64,000 bases of DNA from Sphingobacteriaceae bacterium (GTDB lineage Bacteria; Bacteroidota; Bacteroidia; B-17B0; Aurantibacillaceae), in contig CANKBS010000011.1 in assembly GCA_947480015.1 (NCBI GenBank), positions 43,923-107,922 of the forward strand. The letters run 5' to 3'. The position numbers and the translations under genes are program-made. Shown piece by piece: positions 17,525 through 25,278 of this stretch (position 1 is its first letter; every line of letters starts with the position of its first letter). The notes beneath the pieces were generated by a model. The model did not search any database, was not told where the DNA came from, and saw only the letters and a program-made list of their open reading frames with translations.

Positions 17525-18931
17525 TTAGTTGTTAACGGGACCCAAAAAGTTTGTCTTGAGGGTCTTAATTTTTTTATTATGGGTATATACTCCGATAACT
17601 AATTTAGTTTTTCGGGATTTAATATCCGCCTTATTTAAATATACAAAAAATTCACCCTGTGAAATATCTTCTTTTTTAACACCTAAACTTTTTCCGATCA
17701 CTTCAATGCGGGCATCCATGTTTTCGATTTTAAGATCAACAGGCATACTATCGCGGGTTTTGTTGACAAGTTTAATGGTGTATAAATTACTGATTTGATT
17801 ATTGGGTTGTTGTTGGTACAGCATCCCTTTAGCGCGGAGCACTGTGGCGTCGTAATCGGCACGGGTAGAAAGCAAGAAAACTTCAAGGCTTATTAAGAAT
17901 AGTAAAACCACACTATAAGCTTTCATTCTTGTGGTAAAACCTAATCTTTTTTTCTCGGCAATACCTCTTTCCGAATCAAATCGAATTAAGCCTAAAGGGC
18001 GCTTTACGCTATCCATCATTTGATCGCAGGCATCGATGCAGGCTGTGCAGTTAACACACTCAAGTTGGGTTCCGTTACGGATATCGATTCCGGTTGGACA
18101 AACTTTTACACACAAACCACAATCGATACAATCACCTTTTTCGGGCGTGGCTGTTTTACTGAATTTAGCTCTGGGTTCTCCGCGTATATAATCATAGGCT
18201 ACCACAATGGTTTCTTTATCGAGCAATACACCTTGCATACGGCCGTATGGGCAAACGATTAAACAAACCTGTTCGCGGAACCAGGAATAAACAAAAAAGA
18301 AAACGGAAGTGAAAATGAGTAATGATGTGAGCGTACCACTACTTTGAGCAAGTGGATCAGTGGCTAATTTAATCACTTCATCGGCACCTATGATGTAAGA
18401 TAAGAAGGTGTTAGCAATTAGAAAGGAAAGCGCAAAAAAGAGAACAAATTTGGTAGCTTTTTTAAAAATTTTTTCCGGGGTCCAGGCTGCTTTTTTCAGG
18501 GCACGTTGGTAGTTGGCATCGCCTTCAATCCAATACTCAATCTTACGAAAGAGCAATTCCATAAAAATAGTTTGGGGGCAGGCCCAGCCGCAAAAAACGC
18601 GACCGAAAATAACCGTGAATAGAGCGATAAAAACAATAAAGGTGAGTAAGCCTAAACCAAAAATAAAAAAGTCCTGGGGCCAGAAAATCATGCCAAACAG
18701 AATGAACTTACGTTCGAGTACATTGATGAGAAATAAAGGCTCCCCATTTAATTTAATAAAGGGGAGCCCAAAAAAAACCACTAAATAAGCCCAGCTGAGG
18801 TAAGTACGTAAATTGTATAAGCGTCCACTTGGTTTTGTTGGAAAGACCCAGGCTCTCTTTCCTTCTTTATCTATCGTTGCAATTGAATCCCTGAAACTTT
18901 CCTTGTTTTGTTCGTTCTTGAAAGTGGACAT
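17525..18931 (-). CDS. ccoG: cbb3 oxidase accessory iron-sulfur protein CcoG/FixG
   Basis: A 468 aa membrane protein with several transmembrane segments in the N-terminal half, the conserved CGWACPQTIFMELLFRKIEYWIEG block, and two 4Fe-4S ferredoxin motifs (DCIDCGLCVKVCPTG and CVNCTACIDACDQ). The C-terminus is an Ig-like periplasmic domain. CcoG acts as a cupric reductase in cbb3 assembly in characterised bacteria. It lies 7 bp after ccoP. Confidence 0.95.
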   Translation of the reverse strand: MSTFKNEQNKESFRDSIATIDKEGKRAWVFPTKPSGRLYNLRTYLSWAYLVVFFGLPFIKLNGEPLFLINVLERKFILFGMIFWPQDFFIFGLGLLTFIVFIALFTVIFGRVFCGWACPQTIFMELLFRKIEYWIEGDANYQRALKKAAWTPEKIFKKATKFVLFFALSFLIANTFLSYIIGADEVIKLATDPLAQSSGTLTSLLIFTSVFFFVYSWFREQVCLIVCPYGRMQGVLLDKETIVVAYDYIRGEPRAKFSKTATPEKGDCIDCGLCVKVCPTGIDIRNGTQLECVNCTACIDACDQMMDSVKRPLGLIRFDSERGIAEKKRLGFTTRMKAYSVVLLFLISLEVFLLSTRADYDATVLRAKGMLYQQQPNNQISNLYTIKLVNKTRDSMPVDLKIENMDARIEVIGKSLGVKKEDISQGEFFVYLNKADIKSRKTKLVIGVYTHNKKIKTLKTNFLGPVNN

Positions 18932-18938
18932 TTTAGTA

Positions 18939-20144
18939 CTATTTTATTTTCTTATTTATAGTGTCGGCTGTAGCTTGGACTTTTAAGCTGTCGGCATGAA
19001 CAGCGCTAGAGTCACCAGCTGCATTAGCAATTGGCTCAACATACAAATCACCTTGTTTGTCTTTTGGTTTAGGCGGGTTGGTACCTTTTAAATTTCTGAT
19101 AAAAGTGGCTAGCTGTGAAATTTGCATGGCAGAGAAATCATCTTTCCACGATTTCATCCCTTTATCAGGCCAGCCGTATTTGATGGTTTTAAAGATATCT
19201 TTAACACCACCTGAATGTATCCAATAGTCGTCGGTTAAGTTTGGACCAACGGTGCCTTCGCCAAATTTACCATGGCAAGGCGAGCAATTGGTAATGAATA
19301 AATCTTTACCGGCAGCTAGATCTGCGGGGTCGGTCAATTGTTTCACTGTGCTTTCATCTACATTATTGGCAGAGGTTTTCATAAACTCAGCAATATCGGC
19401 TTCTGCTTTTTTCATCGCAATTTTATATTCTTCGCCTTGCAGAGGAGCTGTTTTGAAAATGTGATAATTAAATAAGTAAATCACACCAACAATGATGGTA
19501 AGGTAGAAACCGTATTTCCACCAAGGTGGTAAATCATTGTCTAACTCTTTAATGCCATCGTAATCGTGGTCCATTAAAATACTGTCTTCGTTTTCGAGTT
19601 CAACCGCACCACCGAGGATATCCAGAATGGTTTTTTCTTTCGGACGGTTAAGAGCAGCGCCGGAAGCAATTTCTTCGGTTTTTAGCAGATAACGGATGGT
19701 GTGAATGATCAGGTAAATAACGATCAATTCTAAGAAAATGATGGTTAGCATTAAATAAAATGTAAACTGATCGAGTCCGCCTATGCGGCCATCATCTTTA
19801 ACCAGTGGTGCAACTTTATTTTGAGCAAAGGTAGCCAGGGAACTCAGCATAAAAAACGCAAGTACAACAGCACTGTTCATGCCGCCTGATTTTGATTTAT
19901 CAGCTTTGTTTTTCAAAATAGTGCTAAGCATTTCTGAACGCGAAATGTTTTTTAATACATTACTTAACGTAGCAACCAAGATCAATAGTATGATAATGGT
20001 TACCAATAAAGTATTAAAAAGTGCATTAGAAAAATAGGAGCTTGTAGCTGCCACATTTTCTTGCGCCAGGGAAACAACAGGAAGCGCCAATAGGCACATT
20101 GTTATTATACTGTTTTTTCTTTTATTTGTTTTTTCGATATTCAT
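18939..20144 (-). CDS. ccoP: cbb3 oxidase diheme-type subunit CcoP (monoheme form)
   Basis: A 401 aa membrane-anchored cytochrome c. The N-terminus has several hydrophobic segments, more than in proteobacterial CcoP. The family block LPPWWKYGFYLTIIVGVIYL precedes the heme domain. Only one heme-binding motif is visible (CSPCH), with a Met candidate in DKGMKSW; many proteobacterial CcoP proteins have two hemes. It passes electrons to the CcoNO core. It is followed by ccoG and preceded by a small ccoQ-like gene. Confidence 0.92.
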   Translation of the reverse strand: MNIEKTNKRKNSIITMCLLALPVVSLAQENVAATSSYFSNALFNTLLVTIIILLILVATLSNVLKNISRSEMLSTILKNKADKSKSGGMNSAVVLAFFMLSSLATFAQNKVAPLVKDDGRIGGLDQFTFYLMLTIIFLELIVIYLIIHTIRYLLKTEEIASGAALNRPKEKTILDILGGAVELENEDSILMDHDYDGIKELDNDLPPWWKYGFYLTIIVGVIYLFNYHIFKTAPLQGEEYKIAMKKAEADIAEFMKTSANNVDESTVKQLTDPADLAAGKDLFITNCSPCHGKFGEGTVGPNLTDDYWIHSGGVKDIFKTIKYGWPDKGMKSWKDDFSAMQISQLATFIRNLKGTNPPKPKDKQGDLYVEPIANAAGDSSAVHADSLKVQATADTINKKIK

Positions 20145-20151
20145 ATACAGG

Positions 20152-20322
20152 CTATTTATCGTTATTATCTAATGGAATTTGAGACATTTCGCTAATATGG
20201 GTTTTGTTTGCTTTGAAAACATAAAGCGAAACGCCCACAAAAAACAGGAAAAATATGATGAAAGAAGTTAGCGGGTAGATGCCTACTCCGGTAATGCTTT
20301 CTAAATAATTAATGAATTTCAT
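20152..20322 (-). CDS. ccoQ: Small CcoQ-like cbb3 subunit
   Basis: A 56 aa frame from an ATG at 20320-20322 to TAG at 20152-20154, found by reading the gap between ccoP and ccoNO. It starts MKFINYLESITG and has one membrane segment (PLTSFIIFFLFFVGVSLYVF) followed by a short charged tail. Its size, topology and position between ccoN/O and ccoP are those of CcoQ/FixQ. The sequence alone is too short for a firm family match. Confidence 0.8.
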   Translation of the reverse strand: MKFINYLESITGVGIYPLTSFIIFFLFFVGVSLYVFKANKTHISEMSQIPLDNNDK

Positions 20323-20346
20323 TGTTCGTGTTTTAATTTTAAATTA

Positions 20347-22485
20347 TTAGTTACTTAGTTTAGCTACTTCTTCTTTTGGCGCGGATTTAATGTCTTTACC
20401 AATACGTTGCAAGTATGAGATCAAGGCAATGATTTCTTTATCGGCTGCAGTTTGAATGCCGTCTTTTTTCAAGTTTTCAGCAATACCTTCTGCTTGTTTT
20501 TGCATATCGGCAGCAGCAATGGTTTCATAACCTTTAGGATAAGGAACACCTAATTTTTGCATGGCTTTAATTTTTCCAACGGTACTTGATACATCAATTT
20601 GATCATCGAGTAACCAAGGATACGTTGGCATAATAGAACCCGGCGACATAGACGTTGGGTCCATCATGTGGTTATAGTGCCAACTGTCAGGATATTTACC
20701 ACCAACGCGTGCTAAATCGGGACCGGTACGTTTTGAACCCCATTGGAATGGATGATCATACACAAACTCACCGGCTTTTGAATATTCACCATAGCGGGCA
20801 GTTTCACTTCTAAATGGACGAACCATTTGTGAGTGACAGGTGTAACAACCTTCACGGATATAAATATCGCGACCTTGTAATTCGAGTGGTGTATAAGGTT
20901 TAACGCTGGAGATGGTTGGGATGTTAGATTTAACCAGGAATACCGGAATAAATTCTATCATGCCACCAATCATAACGACCACCAAACTTACGATCAACAT
21001 TTGAATCGGACGACGTTCAATCCAACGGTGCCAGTGGTCTTTTGAATGTGCGTGGAATTCACCTTCTAAGGCAGGAGCTTCGGCGTCTTCGTTAGCAAGG
21101 AAATCGCCCATTTTAATGGTTTTAATTAAGTTATAAACCATCATTAAAGCACCGGTTAAGAAAAGTAAACCACCGGCAGCACGTGCAGCGTAGAATGGAA
21201 TCATTTTAGTTACACTGTCCATAAACTGCCATTTTAACTGACCTTCCGGAGTAAATTCTTTCCACATTAAACTTTGCATGATACCGGCAAAGTACATAGG
21301 TACGGTATATAAGATAATACCTAAAGTGCCGATCCAGAAGTGCATGTTCGCTAATTTTTCGGAATACAATTTAGTACGGAACATTTTCGGAATTAACCAA
21401 TAAAGAATACCAAAGGTCATAAAGCCGTTCCAGCCAAGCGCTCCAACGTGAACGTGAGCAATGGTCCAATCGGTAAAGTGACTAATGGCGTTAATTGATT
21501 TGATAGAAAGCATTGGACCTTCGAATGTAGCCATACCGTATGCGGTAACAGCAACTACTAAAAATTTCAATACCACATTATCACGCACTTTATCCCAAGC
21601 GCCACGTAAGGTCAATAAACCGTTAATCATACCACCCCATGATGGAGCAATGAGCATGATAGAGAAAACGACACCGAGTGATTGTGCCCAATCGGGTACA
21701 GCGGTATATAGTAAGTGATGAGGGCCAGCCCAGATGTATAAGAAAATGAGGGCCCAGAAGTGAATGATGGATAATCGGTAGGAATACACCGGTCGGTTTG
21801 CCACTTTAGGTAAGAAGTAATACATTAAACCTAAGTAAGGTGTGGTTAAGAAAAACGCAACCGCGTTATGACCATACCACCATTGTACCAAAGCATCTTG
21901 CACACCGGCATACCATGAATATGATTTCCAAACAGAAACCGGAATTTCGATGGAGTTAACAATGTGTAACATGGCAACCGTTATGAAGGTGGCAATGTAG
22001 AACCAGATAGCCACATAGAGGTGACATTCTCTTCTTCGAAGAATGGTTCCAAACATGTTCCAACCAAATACCACCCATATTAAAGCGATTAAAATATCAA
22101 TTGGCCATTCAAGTTCAGCGTATTCTTTACCGGTGGTTTTACCGAGAACAAGCGTAACTGCGGCTAATACAATAATTAACTGCCAGCCCCAGAAATGTAA
22201 GCGGCTTAAAAAGTCGCTGAACATACGGGCTTTTAATAAACGTTGTAACGAATAGTATACACCCATAAAAATACCATTACCTACAAAGGCAAAAATGATG
22301 GCATTTGTGTGTATAGGTCTAACGCGGCCAAAACTGGTATAAGGCAAGCCAAAATTAAACATGGGCCAAACCAATTGCAGCGCAGCTACTAAACCAGCGA
22401 GCATTCCAACAATGCCCCACAGCATGGTGGCGTAGGCAAAGAATTTTACAATCTTGTTGTCGTATTGAAACTTTTGTATTTCCAT
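20347..22485 (-). CDS. ccoNO: Fused cbb3 oxidase subunits I and II (CcoN-CcoO)
   Basis: A 712 aa fusion of the catalytic heme-copper subunit and the monoheme cytochrome subunit. The CcoN part (1 to about 470) shows the heme b ligand region RPIHTNAI, the CuB ligands WYGHNAV and GPHHLLY, and the HVHVGALGWNG helix with both heme ligands. The CcoO part has GCYTCHSQMVRPFRSE and YPWLL. Fusion of the two is known in Bacteroidota. It reduces oxygen at low concentration and pumps protons. It lies 5 bp after ccoS. It also serves as an internal reference for the odd NorB at 33014. Confidence 0.97.
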   Translation of the reverse strand: MEIQKFQYDNKIVKFFAYATMLWGIVGMLAGLVAALQLVWPMFNFGLPYTSFGRVRPIHTNAIIFAFVGNGIFMGVYYSLQRLLKARMFSDFLSRLHFWGWQLIIVLAAVTLVLGKTTGKEYAELEWPIDILIALIWVVFGWNMFGTILRRRECHLYVAIWFYIATFITVAMLHIVNSIEIPVSVWKSYSWYAGVQDALVQWWYGHNAVAFFLTTPYLGLMYYFLPKVANRPVYSYRLSIIHFWALIFLYIWAGPHHLLYTAVPDWAQSLGVVFSIMLIAPSWGGMINGLLTLRGAWDKVRDNVVLKFLVVAVTAYGMATFEGPMLSIKSINAISHFTDWTIAHVHVGALGWNGFMTFGILYWLIPKMFRTKLYSEKLANMHFWIGTLGIILYTVPMYFAGIMQSLMWKEFTPEGQLKWQFMDSVTKMIPFYAARAAGGLLFLTGALMMVYNLIKTIKMGDFLANEDAEAPALEGEFHAHSKDHWHRWIERRPIQMLIVSLVVVMIGGMIEFIPVFLVKSNIPTISSVKPYTPLELQGRDIYIREGCYTCHSQMVRPFRSETARYGEYSKAGEFVYDHPFQWGSKRTGPDLARVGGKYPDSWHYNHMMDPTSMSPGSIMPTYPWLLDDQIDVSSTVGKIKAMQKLGVPYPKGYETIAAADMQKQAEGIAENLKKDGIQTAADKEIIALISYLQRIGKDIKSAPKEEVAKLSN

Positions 22486-22490
22486 AAAGT

Positions 22491-22694
22491 TTATTTTGTT
22501 TGTTTGTTTATAGGTTTATTATTGATGGTATTTTCTGCAATCGGAGTTTCGGAAACAGTATTATCAAATAACATGCGAACCGATGGGGTATAATTGTCGT
22601 CGTATTGGCCATTTTTAACAGACCAAATAAAGGCGGCCAAAAAGCCAAGCGCAATGGTTAAACTGGCGGATAAAAGGATTAAGATTACACTCAT
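22491..22694 (-). CDS. ccoS: cbb3 oxidase assembly protein CcoS
   Basis: A 67 aa protein with one N-terminal membrane segment (MSVILILLSASLTIALGFLAAFIW) and the typical NGQYDD motif right after it. CcoS is needed for cofactor insertion in cbb3 oxidase. A TTG at 22709 would add five residues, but the ATG at 22694 gives the usual CcoS start, so it was chosen. It is the first gene of the long cco-hemN operon. Confidence 0.9.
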   Translation of the reverse strand: MSVILILLSASLTIALGFLAAFIWSVKNGQYDDNYTPSVRMLFDNTVSETPIAENTINNKPINKQTK

Positions 22695-22723
22695 AATTTC
22701 AGTTATCAAATTTAGAAAAGTTA

Positions 22724-22772
22724 CAAATTAACTTAAATGATAATTACCCACAACCAAAACTGATATAAATCA
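22724..22772 (-). promoter_or_regulatory. Crp/Fnr-type site and promoter of the cco-hemN operon
   Basis: TGATATAAATCA at 22761-22772 fits TGA-N6-TCA. On the minus strand TTAATTTG (22731-22724, one mismatch to TAnnTTTG) lies 42.5 bp from the site centre; TAAATTTG at 22714-22707 is a perfect box but leaves almost no leader. The site is 67 bp before the ccoS ATG. Confidence 0.6.
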
Positions 22773-22975
22773 TGTTTTAAATCGTTTAAAGTAATCTACT
22801 AAGGAGGCGCATTTTGGGGATGAATGTATACAAAAAAATAAATAATATCAAGAAACAGGATAAAATTGTCCGATTTCAGATTTCGGAAAAAAATTTAGCG
22901 GGGAAGGGTGGCACCGAAAAAAGTAAATCAGGAGTAAACTTAATTAATGATTTTTCTTGGAATAGGCGTTGTGTA

Positions 22976-23019
22976 TGACTTTCGTCAGTGATTGAATGCA
23001 GTATTCCTACTTAAATTTG
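22976..23019 (+). promoter_or_regulatory. Crp/Fnr-type site and promoter of the crp/fnr-like gene
   Basis: TGACTTTCGTCA (22976-22987) is followed by TAAATTTG (23012-23019). The site centre is 37.5 bp from the end of the -7 box, so it would sit near -43, a class II activator position. This suggests self-regulation. The gene begins at 23069. The gap from ccoS to this gene (22695-23068) otherwise holds only the cco promoter. Confidence 0.68.
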
Positions 23020-23068
23020 TAGATGCGCTGACAAGTTGTTTGTGTAAAAAACATTTAAGCAGAATACT

Positions 23069-23659
23069 ATGATGGACGAAAAAACGCTGCAGAGTTCAGG
23101 AGGTGTAACCAAAAAATATAACAAGGGCGATTTTATTTTTCACGAAGACGACTTGCCCCGATTTTATTATCAAATTATTTCAGGTGGTGTAAAGATGTTT
23201 AATTTGAACTTAAACGGGAAAGAGTTTACGCAGGGTGTTTTTAAAGCCGGCGAAAGTTTTGGCGAGCCACCCTTGTTCATTAATGAAAAGTATCCGGCAA
23301 CAGCTATGGCAACCTGCGACACCGAAATAATAAAAGTATCGCGCGAACATTTTATGAAATTACTCGACCAGTATCCTGACATGCAGCGCGAAATTCTTAT
23401 TTTAATGGCTCAGCGCATCTATAACAAATCGGTGCAGTCAAAAGAAATTATTAATAATACACCTGAAGTGAGAATTTTAAGTTTACTGAACACCTATAAA
23501 AAGAGAAATAATAACGAGCATCAAAAAATGCAAATACCGCTTACCCGTCAGGACATAGCCAACTTCACCGGGCTCAGAGTTGAGACCGTGATTCGTACGT
23601 TAAGTAAAATGAGAGATAATCATAAAGTTGAAATAATAAATCGTAAATTGGTTTATTAA
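23069..23659 (+). CDS. Crp/Fnr-family transcription regulator
   Basis: A 196 aa protein with an N-terminal cyclic-nucleotide-binding-like barrel (about 15-115, with the GESFGEPPLF block) and a C-terminal winged helix (TRQDIANFTGLRVETVIRTLSKM, about 155-180). It has a single Cys, so it cannot hold an Fnr-type 4Fe-4S cluster; it may sense NO through heme like DNR, a nucleotide, or nothing direct. It lies between the cco operon and the copper-uptake genes, with a TGA-N6-TCA site in its own promoter. It is the best candidate in the window to bind the recurring sites. The next gene follows after 15 bp. Confidence 0.9.
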   Translation: MMDEKTLQSSGGVTKKYNKGDFIFHEDDLPRFYYQIISGGVKMFNLNLNGKEFTQGVFKAGESFGEPPLFINEKYPATAMATCDTEIIKVSREHFMKLLDQYPDMQREILILMAQRIYNKSVQSKEIINNTPEVRILSLLNTYKKRNNNEHQKMQIPLTRQDIANFTGLRVETVIRTLSKMRDNHKVEIINRKLVY

Positions 23660-23674
23660 AAACACGACGCATTT

Positions 23675-24904
23675 ATGAAATTGAATATCCGTTATTGGCT
23701 TAAACTTTCGTTGCTTAATTTGTTACTTGTTGCCTTTTTGGGATTGCTCATGCGCTATAAGATTGGTTTTGAATTCCCTTATTTTAATCAAAAGAACATA
23801 CAACACGCACATTCGCACTTTGCTTTTTTAGGCTGGGTTACCCACAGTTTGTACATCTTAATGCTCTATGCGATGGAGCAGAGCAGCGTTACCTTAAATT
23901 ATAACAAGTACAAACAGGTTATTATTTGGAATTTGCTTTTGTCTTATGCCATGCTTATCTCTTTTGCTCTGCAGGGATATGGATTTGTTTCGATTGGGCT
24001 GTCTACAGCATCCATTATCATGTCATATGTATTCACGTATTACCTGCTTAAGGATCTTAAAAATTTTAAAGGGGAAGTGGTATACAGGAATTGGTTTAAA
24101 GCAGCCGTTTGGTTTAATGTTATCTCTTCGCTGGGAACTTTTGCTTTGGCCTTTATGCTCGCCACCAAAAATTATAATCAAAACTGGCAGTTGGCATCCG
24201 TTTATTTTTATCTGCATTTTCAGTACAACGGCTTCTTTATATTTGCTTGTTTGGGCTTGATCTTAATTAAATTAAAAGACTGGTTACCCGCCTTCCGTTA
24301 TGATACAAGAATGTTTTGGTTATTTTTTAGCGCCTGTGTTCCGGCGTATTTTCTCTCCACCTTATGGGCCGGACTGCCCATGTGGCTGCACCTTCTGGTT
24401 GTACTAGCTGCTTTCGCACAAGTGTTTGGCTGGATATTATTTATAACGAACATTAAAAAAAGTTTACATTCGGCAAGCCCTGCTTTTAAGAATGGCATGT
24501 TTATTTTTTTACTGGTTGCAACAGCGTTTAGTATAAAATTACTATTACAATTGGGCTCTACCATTCCAGCGTTAAGCCAGTTGGCTTTTGGATTCCGACC
24601 AATAGTAATTGCATACCTGCATTTAATTTTACTGGCGGTTATTTCGGTATTCCTGCTTAATTACATGTATACTTTACAATTAATTCAGATCAACAAACTA
24701 ACAAAAGGCGGCACGGTTATTTTTGTGCTGGGGGTTTTTCTAAATGAATTAATTTTAGCGGTGCAGGGCATTGCTGCATTTAGTTATACGGTAATTCCAT
24801 TTGTAAACGAATTGCTTTTCATCGTTGCCATACTACTATTCGCGGGCATTTTTATGTTAGTGCTTTCGCAGAGAGAAAAAGCCGATTTGATTTTAGCTAA
24901 ATAG
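23675..24904 (+). CDS. Polytopic membrane protein with conserved His residues, unknown function
   Basis: A 409 aa protein with about twelve hydrophobic segments. Notable blocks are QHAHSHFAFLGWVTHSLYIL near residue 45 and YFYLHFQYNGFFIF near residue 180. His residues at membrane-segment positions recall heme-copper oxidase subunit I-like or NnrS-like proteins, but no CuB His pair (GPHH/GHH) is seen. I do not recognise the family with certainty. It is downstream of the Crp/Fnr gene and probably in the same transcript, so it would be induced with the respiratory genes. A heme-binding or NO-related role is inference only. Confidence 0.7.
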   Translation: MKLNIRYWLKLSLLNLLLVAFLGLLMRYKIGFEFPYFNQKNIQHAHSHFAFLGWVTHSLYILMLYAMEQSSVTLNYNKYKQVIIWNLLLSYAMLISFALQGYGFVSIGLSTASIIMSYVFTYYLLKDLKNFKGEVVYRNWFKAAVWFNVISSLGTFALAFMLATKNYNQNWQLASVYFYLHFQYNGFFIFACLGLILIKLKDWLPAFRYDTRMFWLFFSACVPAYFLSTLWAGLPMWLHLLVVLAAFAQVFGWILFITNIKKSLHSASPAFKNGMFIFLLVATAFSIKLLLQLGSTIPALSQLAFGFRPIVIAYLHLILLAVISVFLLNYMYTLQLIQINKLTKGGTVIFVLGVFLNELILAVQGIAAFSYTVIPFVNELLFIVAILLFAGIFMLVLSQREKADLILAK

Positions 24905-25278
24905 TCGAGCCTTGAATATTCTCAAGGGCACATTCCACTTGCCTTCCGTCGATGAAAGTAGAGTTTTTTTAATCCCAGGAAATCACCATACCATTTAAAA
25001 ATCCGGCATATATTTCTGATACTTTTGACGCAAAAAATTATCCAAAACGCTTTTGACCTTATGAAGGAGATTTTTCTTTCGCGTGAAAGTGGCAGCGAAA
25101 GAAAACCTGTGCCTGGCTAGGCCATTTTTCTAAACGCTCAAACCCATTGATGTGGGCCTGTTCAGCAGTTATTTCTGCAAAATGTCAAAAAGGCAGCGCC
25201 CGCTAAACAGAACGCCTAAAAAAACTCCGGACATTTCACTGAATTTCAATTCGAATTTTGAGGCACAAAAAATAATTT
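24905..25278. other. Intergenic stretch without a gene; hairpin and possible decayed coding remnant
   Basis: About 370 bp between convergent genes. It holds an exact 11-bp inverted repeat, TTTTCTTTCGC and GCGAAAGAAAA (about 25070-25105). On the minus strand a frame reads EITAEQAHINGFERLEKW, then further coding-like pieces broken by stops, which may be the remains of a gene. No intact gene, tRNA or IS end was recognised. Confidence 0.4.

Noticed and set aside
23675..24904. Calling the membrane protein a NorB or CcoN paralogue
   Set aside because: No GHH/GPHH metal pair or HxH helix was found, so only a loose resemblance can be claimed.
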